Below are positions 1-4,979 of a DNA stretch of 12,042 bases, piece by piece (the first letter of the stretch is position 1; the number at the start of each line of letters is the position of its first letter). The notes under the pieces were generated by a model. It was not told where the DNA came from and made no database searches. It was given only the letters and a program-made list of their open reading frames with translations. This stretch comes from Phycisphaerales bacterium UBA1926 (GTDB lineage: Bacteria; Planctomycetota; Phycisphaerae; Phycisphaerales; UBA1924), in assembly GCA_002337215.1 (NCBI GenBank), contig DDFO01000008.1, forward strand, positions 118,296 to 130,337. Direction: 5' to 3'. Both the position numbers and the translations under genes were made by a program.

Positions 1-1234
1 AGAGCAACTCGACGATCAGGATCTTCACGCACGCCGCAATCGGGATCGCGATCAGCATCCCGAACACCCCGAAGAGCGCCCCCCCCGCGAGCGTCGCAAA
101 GAGAATCGTGGGCGTGTCCATGTTCGTGCTCTTGCCCTGGATGATCGGGGTCCACACGTAGTCGTCGAGGGCCTGGCCCACAAAGTAGACCACCATCGGG
201 GCGCCCACGACCCACCACCAGTTGCCCCGCAGCCCGTCGTAGCCCTCGAGCCAGAGCAGGCCCACCGAGATCGGGATGCCCACCAACGCGAGATAGGGCA
301 CGATCGAGAGGATCGCGACCGCCGGCCCGACGATGAACGCCGCGGGGACACCGATCACAAAGTACGCAACGCTGAACACGATGCTCTGGAAAAACGCGAT
401 CGTGAGCCGCCCGCGCACGAACCCGCTGATCACAGCGTCGCACTTGCCCGCGAGGTCCACGATCCGGTCCTTGTGCCGCTCGGGGAGCAGGTTGCGCGCG
501 AAGCCCTTGACGCCGACCCAGCCCGTCGACACAAAGTAGAAGAAGAACCCGGTCAGGAAGATCCCGAACGCGACGCTGAACACCCCGCCCACGAACGCGA
601 GCACGCCCTGCACCGCCTCGACGCCGAAGTCCGCCGTCGAGCCCACCGCGCTCGCCGCGCCCTCTTTGAGCCGATCCGTCAGCGACTTCAGGACCGGCTG
701 CAGGTCCTCGTTGGTCCCGTTCTCGAGCAGACGATCGCGGATCCAGCCCCAGGCGGGCCCCGCCTCGTCGATCACCTTCTGGGCGAGCTGCTCATCGTTC
801 GGCGCGCGCACGGACTCGTACACCATCCCGACGCGGTCGCCCGTCGAGCCCAGCAGGCCCACGAACTGCGTCACCCCCACCGTGATGCCGACCACGCTCG
901 GCACGACCACCAGCAGCACCGTCGCGCCGATCAGCCCCCCCACCACCGCGGGCCGGCTGAATCTGGTCTTCGTTTCCAGCCAGGCGATCACCGGCTCGAA
1001 CAGGTACGCAAGCAGGATCGCCAGCAGCAGCGGCACGGTGACCACGCTCGTCGCCTCGCCGAGCAGGAAGAGCCCCACGACCGCGAGCGCGAGCAGCACG
1101 TCCCGCACGGGCTGGATCTGCCAGAGGTGCAGATCGCGCCAGCCGATCGTCCGAGCAGACTCGCCCTCGGCGTGCTCGCCCGTCCCGCCCCCTGTCCCGG
1201 ATTGGTGCGCGTTCTCCGCTGCGTCGTCGGCCAT
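1..1234 (-). CDS. AI-2E/PerM-family transporter, C-terminus cut by window
   Basis: Polytopic inner-membrane protein of the AI-2E transporter (PerM/YdiK) family; members move small molecules or ions, and the substrate cannot be told from sequence. 411 residues are visible and the frame runs off the window start, so only the C-terminal end is missing. An acidic, Gly-rich cytoplasmic N-terminus (about 1-35) precedes paired membrane helices (about 45-80 and 96-125), a soluble segment (about 130-205), then the conserved helical half. Family signatures are GFVRGRLTIAFFQS (271-284), IVPYLALVGIPISV (311-324), the VGQALDDYVWTPIIQGK stretch (352-368) and GGALFGVFGMLIAIPIAA (384-401). The start is firm: an in-frame TAG lies 12 bases upstream and no other start codon falls between. 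It lies 96 bases downstream of the Minf_1886 gene on the same strand, and a strong hairpin sits just before the start. It belongs clearly to this family; a role in autoinducer export is not implied. Confidence 0.93.
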   Translation of the reverse strand, partial: MADDAAENAHQSGTGGGTGEHAEGESARTIGWRDLHLWQIQPVRDVLLALAVVGLFLLGEATSVVTVPLLLAILLAYLFEPVIAWLETKTRFSRPAVVGGLIGATVLLVVVPSVVGITVGVTQFVGLLGSTGDRVGMVYESVRAPNDEQLAQKVIDEAGPAWGWIRDRLLENGTNEDLQPVLKSLTDRLKEGAASAVGSTADFGVEAVQGVLAFVGGVFSVAFGIFLTGFFFYFVSTGWVGVKGFARNLLPERHKDRIVDLAGKCDAVISGFVRGRLTIAFFQSIVFSVAYFVIGVPAAFIVGPAVAILSIVPYLALVGIPISVGLLWLEGYDGLRGNWWWVVGAPMVVYFVGQALDDYVWTPIIQGKSTNMDTPTILFATLAGGALFGVFGMLIAIPIAACVKILIVELL

Positions 1235-1245
1235 GACGACAATCT

Positions 1246-1271
1246 ACCCCATCGCGGCAGCCGCGTGGGGT
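1246..1271 (-). promoter_or_regulatory. Hairpin in the leader of the AI-2E-family gene
   Basis: ACCCCA pairs with TGGGGT and CGCGG with CCGCG, giving 11 pairs with one bulged base and a 3-base loop. Read on the minus strand it ends 11 bases before the ATG and contains the only SD-like run (GGGGT). It could mask ribosome binding or attenuate read-through from the upstream gene. The following bases are not a clean U-tract, so a simple intrinsic terminator is less likely. Confidence 0.45.
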
Positions 1272-1330
1272 GGGCACCGCACAGAGCGATCAGTTCATAG
1301 CTGGGACAGATTCGAGCGAGCGTGTCTCGA

Positions 1331-1741
1331 TCAGTTCGACATGTCGAGTGATTCTTCGATCGACGACGCGAACTCATCCTCGAAATCGAACACGCCGCGG
1401 AAATCGTCGAGCGTGTCCTCGTCGGTCTTGCGGAGCAGCCCCGCCTCGACGAGCGCGAAGACGATCTTGCCGAAGTCCTCGGTCTGCGTCACGCCCCATT
1501 GGTTGAGCACCGTCTTGGCGAGCAGCCCGTACCGACGCACCGCGTAATCGCGGAGCCCCATGCAGAGGTCGCGACCACCGACATGCCGGCTCTCGTCTTC
1601 CTCGTCAACAACCGCGTCCGCGGCGTCGTCGCCGTGCACCATCCGCACCGTGTGCCCCAGCCCATCGCGGATGAACTGGAACGCGTTGGGGCTGAACCCG
1701 CCGGCTCGTTCCATGATGGACGGAATGTCAAAGTCCGCCAC
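1331..1741 (-). CDS. Minf_1886 family protein (Planctomycetes/Verrucomicrobia)
   Basis: 136-residue soluble protein matching the Minf_1886 family (TIGR04138), an uncharacterised family found mainly in Planctomycetes and Verrucomicrobia. The core is residues 53-120: HVGGRDLCMGLRDYA, YGLLAKTVLNQWGV, TEDFGKIVFALVEAGLL and DFRGVFDF follow the family order closely. An acidic insertion (about 37-51, GDDAADAVVDEEDES) separates the N-terminal helical part from the core. No catalytic motif, signal peptide or membrane segment is visible, so no function is claimed. The start is GTG, chosen because AAGGAG (1748-1753) lies six bases upstream. Neighbours on the same strand are an AI-2E-family gene 96 bases downstream and a DNA glycosylase 169 bases upstream; neither spacing demands an operon. 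Family assignment is from recalled motif pattern, not a search. Confidence 0.88.
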   Translation of the reverse strand: MADFDIPSIMERAGGFSPNAFQFIRDGLGHTVRMVHGDDAADAVVDEEDESRHVGGRDLCMGLRDYAVRRYGLLAKTVLNQWGVTQTEDFGKIVFALVEAGLLRKTDEDTLDDFRGVFDFEDEFASSIEESLDMSN

Positions 1742-1747
1742 GACTCG

Positions 1748-1753
1748 CTCCTT
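1748..1753 (-). promoter_or_regulatory. Ribosome binding site deciding the GTG start of Minf_1886 gene
   Basis: AAGGAG on the minus strand, six bases before the GTG at 1741. It is among the best SD matches in the window and supports GTG over any internal ATG. Confidence 0.75.
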
Positions 1754-1795
1754 GCTCGCCGATCCAAGACCGGCGGACGCACGCGGGCGTCGCCT

Positions 1796-1821
1796 GTTAT
1801 ACGCCCCGGGTGCGGCACCCG
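1796..1821 (-). promoter_or_regulatory. Possible promoter with overlapping dyad, upstream of Minf_1886 gene
   Basis: On the minus strand TATAAC (1801-1796) resembles a -10 box, 54 bases from the start codon. Just upstream is a GC-rich dyad, CGGGTG-CGG-CACCCG (1807-1821), occupying the spacer of the putative promoter, where a repressor site could sit. No good -35 was seen. On the plus strand the same dyad is followed by TTTCCTTTT (1822-1830) and so resembles a short intrinsic terminator, but no plus-strand gene lies upstream to need one. Confidence 0.3.
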
Positions 1822-1910
1822 TTTCCTTTTAATCGTAGGAACCTTGCACGTCTCATCGTATTTTCACACAAATCGGACCTTCCGTTCCATCCATCGCCCG
1901 TGCCAGCGAA

Positions 1911-2558
1911 TCACCGCTTGCTGACGTGCGCACTCCCGCGGTCGTACCAACGCCACGGCTTGCCCGCCCATTCCGGGCCGGCCGAATCGATCCCAACCCG
2001 CGTCGTGTTCACAATCCGATCGGGTGGCACCGCCCCACGCCCTATATCTGGCGCCGGTTCGATCCAGAGCCGGTCGGACTGTGTCATATCAAGACCGTTC
2101 TCATCCCTCGATATGCCCAGTGCCTGGCAGAGCCGGGCCGGCCCCGAGCACAGGTCCCGATCGCGGAGCGGGTGCTTGCGGGGCTTGGAGCCCGTCGCCG
2201 TGGAGGACCGGTTCGTCCGCATGATCTCGATGCCATCCACAGGCTCGATCGCCCGCACGAGCACGGCCTCCGGGACATCCACCCCACCGCACACCACGTT
2301 CATGCAATGGTGCATGCCGTACGTAAAATAGACATAGCACAGGCCCGCATCGCCCCACATAACCTCGTTGCGCGGCGAGCGGTGTCCGTTCCGGGTATGC
2401 GCCGCCTGATCGGCGGGCCCGGCATAGGCCTCGGTCTCGACGATGAGCCCCGCGAGCCGCTCACCAGCGTCGGTCATGCGGACAAACGTGCAGCCGAGCA
2501 GGGCGGGCGCCAGCACTGCAGCATCGCACGAAAAGAATGTGCGTCCGAGCCTCTTCAT
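1911..2558 (-). CDS. DNA-3-methyladenine glycosylase, Mpg/AAG family
   Basis: Base-excision repair enzyme of the alkyladenine glycosylase family; it removes alkylated and deaminated purines such as 3-methyladenine and hypoxanthine by water attack on the glycosidic bond. All 215 residues are present, which is usual for bacterial members. Aligning by eye to the human enzyme, the catalytic Glu is E43 in ETEAYAG (41-47), the stacking Tyr is Y45, H54 sits in AAHTRNG, Y77 in YVYFTYGM, N87 in CMN, and R102 in VRAIEP. DLCSGPARLCQALGI (135-149), ARVG-like TTRVGI (185-190) and the closing KPWRWYDRGSAHVS are also family hallmarks. No key residue is missing, so it should be active. The ATG at 2558 begins the family's normal N-terminus, but no strong SD precedes it. 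It is divergent from the BLUF gene with 80 bases between starts. The family call is firm; substrate range is inferred. Confidence 0.96.
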   Translation of the reverse strand: MKRLGRTFFSCDAAVLAPALLGCTFVRMTDAGERLAGLIVETEAYAGPADQAAHTRNGHRSPRNEVMWGDAGLCYVYFTYGMHHCMNVVCGGVDVPEAVLVRAIEPVDGIEIMRTNRSSTATGSKPRKHPLRDRDLCSGPARLCQALGISRDENGLDMTQSDRLWIEPAPDIGRGAVPPDRIVNTTRVGIDSAGPEWAGKPWRWYDRGSAHVSKR

Positions 2559-2627
2559 GCGGATCTGTGCCTCTGTGTATTGATGCGATCTGCCGGATTC
2601 TCATCATCTGCCTGATCCAACCGTTCG

Positions 2628-2635
2628 ATTATAGA
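2628..2635. promoter_or_regulatory. Symmetric -10-like box shared by the glycosylase and BLUF genes
   Basis: ATTATA on the plus strand (2628-2633) reads as the consensus -10 TATAAT on the minus strand, directed at the glycosylase gene, with a predicted leader of about 60 bases. In the other direction TTATAG or TATAGA (2629-2635) is a fair -10, whose start site would fall at or next to the BLUF ATG (2639). It is the only AT-rich hexamer in a GC-rich gap. I see no convincing -35 for either direction. Confidence 0.4.
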
Positions 2636-2638
2636 AAA

Positions 2639-3082
2639 ATGAAGGCTCAGCCCGTAACCCGGGTCGTTTACATCAGCACCGCGGTCGCGCCGTTCTCCGA
2701 GGCCGAACTCACCAGCCTGGTGAAGAACGCGAGCCGCAACAACCGCGAGCGGGGCATCACGGGGATGCTGAGCTACAACGCGGGCGAGATCCTTCAGGTC
2801 CTTGAAGGTCCGGAAGGGGCGGTGGACGCACTGCTCAAGAAGATCAACGCCGATCCGCGGCACACGATGGTCCAGACCCTGTTCCGCGGCCAGAGCGACT
2901 CGCGGCAGTTCTCGGACTGCAGCATGGGGCTCTGTGACACACGGTTCGAGGTGTCCTACTGCCGGACCGAGTTCAGCACGATCGCCGCGTTCCTGGATCA
3001 GTGCGACACGCTCGACACCGACACCGTGACGATGGGCCTGCTCAACTATTTCCGGAGGCTCTCTGCGGGCAACGCGGCGTGA
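2639..3082 (+). CDS. Short BLUF-domain blue-light sensor protein
   Basis: 147-residue stand-alone BLUF (FAD-based blue-light sensing) protein with no attached output domain; such short BLUF proteins normally signal through a partner protein. The domain spans about 5-100: RVVYIS with the flavin-contacting Tyr Y11, NNRERGITGML with Asn N36 (or its neighbour N35), GEILQVLEG with the essential Gln Q54, and DPRH (73-76). The segment QFSDCSMGL has M97 where most family members carry the conserved Met, but C95 replaces the usual semi-conserved Trp. A 50-residue helical tail follows, as in other short BLUF proteins. An upstream in-frame extension to 2537 exists but looks non-coding and overlaps the divergent gene, so ATG 2639 is preferred. 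There is no SD and the -10-like box ends four bases before ATG, so the transcript could be leaderless. Its stop lies one base from that of convergent ccsA. Confidence 0.93.
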   Translation: MKAQPVTRVVYISTAVAPFSEAELTSLVKNASRNNRERGITGMLSYNAGEILQVLEGPEGAVDALLKKINADPRHTMVQTLFRGQSDSRQFSDCSMGLCDTRFEVSYCRTEFSTIAAFLDQCDTLDTDTVTMGLLNYFRRLSAGNAA

Positions 3083-3083
3083 A

Positions 3084-4979
3084 TCACGCGTAGGCGTGCA
3101 AGCCGGGCAGAAGCAGGTTGACGCCGAAGTAGGTCCAGAGCATCACGATGAAGCCCGCGACGCTGAGCCACGCGGTGACGAACGCCTTGTTCCTCGTCCC
3201 GACGCGGACATGGATCACGATGAGGTAGACGATCCACGTGATCAGCGCCCAGGTCTCCTTGGGGTCGAACGCCCACCATCGGCCCCACGAATGGTCGGCC
3301 CACCACGCGCCCAGCAGGATGCCCACCCCAAGCGTCCAGAACGCGAGTTGCAGGATGATCATCTGCGCCGTGTCGAGGTCGCCCAGCGTGCGTGCGAGCG
3401 TGGGCGTGTCCTCGGGCTCGGTGTTGCCGCCCCTCGTGCCGGCTGCGCCGCCGACGCCACCAACAGCCCCCCCGCCGACGGCCGCGACCGCGAGGCTCGG
3501 GGTTTCCTGCTTGCCGAACACCTTCGCGCCGTAGTGCGTCGCGAGATAGAACACGCTGCAGACGAAGCCCAGTGTGATGAGCCCGTAGCTTGTGAGCACG
3601 GTGGTCACGTGGTATTTGAGCAGCACGGACGTGTTGAGGATCGCGGCTTCGCGGCCGATGTCCTTGCCCGGGATCGGCGCCTCGGTCGCGGTGATCAGCA
3701 CGAGGAACCCGCACGCCGCCGCCGCCGCGCCGAAGAGCCACTGCTTGCGCACAATCATGATCGCGAGCCCCACCAGCGCCGCGAACAGGCTGAGCCCGGT
3801 CATCGACTCGAATTGGTTCTGGATCGCGAACCGCTCGGCGATCAGACACCGGGCGACGAACCCGAACGCATGGAGCCCCAGCGCCGCGATGAGCAGCACG
3901 TTGCCGGTCACGATGAGCCAGCGACGCCCCGTCCCGAACGCGAGCACAAGCGCGAGCAGGCTGAAGAAATAGACCCAGTACCCCCACTCAAAGGTGTTCG
4001 TGCGGTTGTAGGCGAGTTCCAGCGATCGGCTGGTCGTCGGGTACAGATCGCTGTTGATCGTCGGCAGCACCTGCGCGAGGCTCGCAATCGCGGCGTTCGC
4101 CACGTCGGCGTCGCCCGCGCGCCACGCCGCGCCCAGATCGCGCGAGGCCTCCAGCAGTTCGGGCGATCCCAGCATCGATGCCTCGGCGATGTGGTGCCAC
4201 GTGTCCGTGCTCGAATCGGGCGCGATCAGCAGGAGATTGTTCACGCCGTAGAGGAAGAGCGCGTTCGCCCGCTCGGCCTTCTGGATCCCCTCGCGGTAGG
4301 GCGCGGAGCCCGCGTGCTGGTTGAACAGGTCCGTGCTGAACGCCTCGATCATCGCCGGCGAGATCCGCGTCAGTTTCTTCCATCGCAGCCGGGCGTCCGC
4401 GTCCTCGGGTGTGTCCTCCGGGAACGCCATCGCGAGGTACGCCTCGCGGAGCGGCAGGTACTCGATGTGCACCACCGGCTCGCGGACATAGAACGCCGGG
4501 TCGATGATCATGTCGAGCATCGTGAAGACCGGGTCGTAGCCCACTTTCTCGATGTCGGTCTCCGAGTGCTGGATGAAATCCACGAAATCCGACCGGCCCG
4601 TCAGCCCGCTGACCATCTCGCTCGCCATCGTGTCGAGGATCTTCACACGCCCGTTGTGCAGCACCGCGAGATCGCGCAGCGGCGCGAGATCGACCGCGTC
4701 CGCGAACGCCGACTTCGACTCGGCGTCGAAGTTCGACCTCGGCTGCGGCGGCCCGAACGGCGCGACCTGTCCTTCCGTCCGCCGGACGATCTCCTGCGCC
4801 GGGTGCGCGTTCCCGGCCGGCGCCTGCGGGACCGCCGACGGCGCCGCGGCCTGGCCCGCCTGCGCCGCGTCGAGCGTCGGGCGCGCGCTGTGCGGCTCGA
4901 TCGCGTCCTGCGCGATCAGCCCCGGCACAAAACCGACCATGCACGCCGCGACGACCAGAAGTCTGTTGAACATGCTCAT
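3084..4979 (-). CDS. ccsA: Cytochrome c biogenesis protein CcsA (system II haem delivery/ligation)
   Basis: Integral membrane haem-handling protein of system II; with ResB it carries haem across the membrane and attaches it to CXXCH motifs of exported apocytochromes. It has 631 residues, far longer than a minimal CcsA. An N-terminal signal-like helix (about 5-23), an Ala/Pro-rich stretch (30-80) and a periplasmic region follow, the latter with LRDLAVLHNGRVKILDTMAS (101-120), resembling the GR-x-x-x-LDT motif of extended CcsA-type proteins. Membrane segments lie at about 332-349, 353-377, 389-411, 415-431, 455-480, 540-560, 574-592 and 600-620. The WWD-like motif is WGRWWAFDPKETW (565-577). 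H457 and H590 flank it as the haem-ligating periplasmic histidines do; H370 is a further candidate ligand. Phe570 replaces the usual Trp before Asp, and a Gly/Ala-rich insert occupies 497-519. ATG overlaps the resB stop by four bases, implying translational coupling. Confidence 0.93.
   Translation of the reverse strand: MSMFNRLLVVAACMVGFVPGLIAQDAIEPHSARPTLDAAQAGQAAAPSAVPQAPAGNAHPAQEIVRRTEGQVAPFGPPQPRSNFDAESKSAFADAVDLAPLRDLAVLHNGRVKILDTMASEMVSGLTGRSDFVDFIQHSETDIEKVGYDPVFTMLDMIIDPAFYVREPVVHIEYLPLREAYLAMAFPEDTPEDADARLRWKKLTRISPAMIEAFSTDLFNQHAGSAPYREGIQKAERANALFLYGVNNLLLIAPDSSTDTWHHIAEASMLGSPELLEASRDLGAAWRAGDADVANAAIASLAQVLPTINSDLYPTTSRSLELAYNRTNTFEWGYWVYFFSLLALVLAFGTGRRWLIVTGNVLLIAALGLHAFGFVARCLIAERFAIQNQFESMTGLSLFAALVGLAIMIVRKQWLFGAAAAACGFLVLITATEAPIPGKDIGREAAILNTSVLLKYHVTTVLTSYGLITLGFVCSVFYLATHYGAKVFGKQETPSLAVAAVGGGAVGGVGGAAGTRGGNTEPEDTPTLARTLGDLDTAQMIILQLAFWTLGVGILLGAWWADHSWGRWWAFDPKETWALITWIVYLIVIHVRVGTRNKAFVTAWLSVAGFIVMLWTYFGVNLLLPGLHAYA

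Noticed and set aside
473..1547. Two long plus-strand open frames over the AI-2E-family gene
   Set aside because: Composition is His/Arg-rich or Ser/Arg-rich with no domain, while the opposite strand gives a full family match.
1807..1830. Intrinsic terminator on the plus strand
   Set aside because: Short stem and T-rich tail look right, but no plus-strand gene lies upstream; kept only as a possible dyad near a minus-strand promoter.
2537..2638. N-terminal extension of the BLUF protein
   Set aside because: It would overlap the glycosylase start and cross the likely promoter; BLUF homology begins just after ATG 2639.
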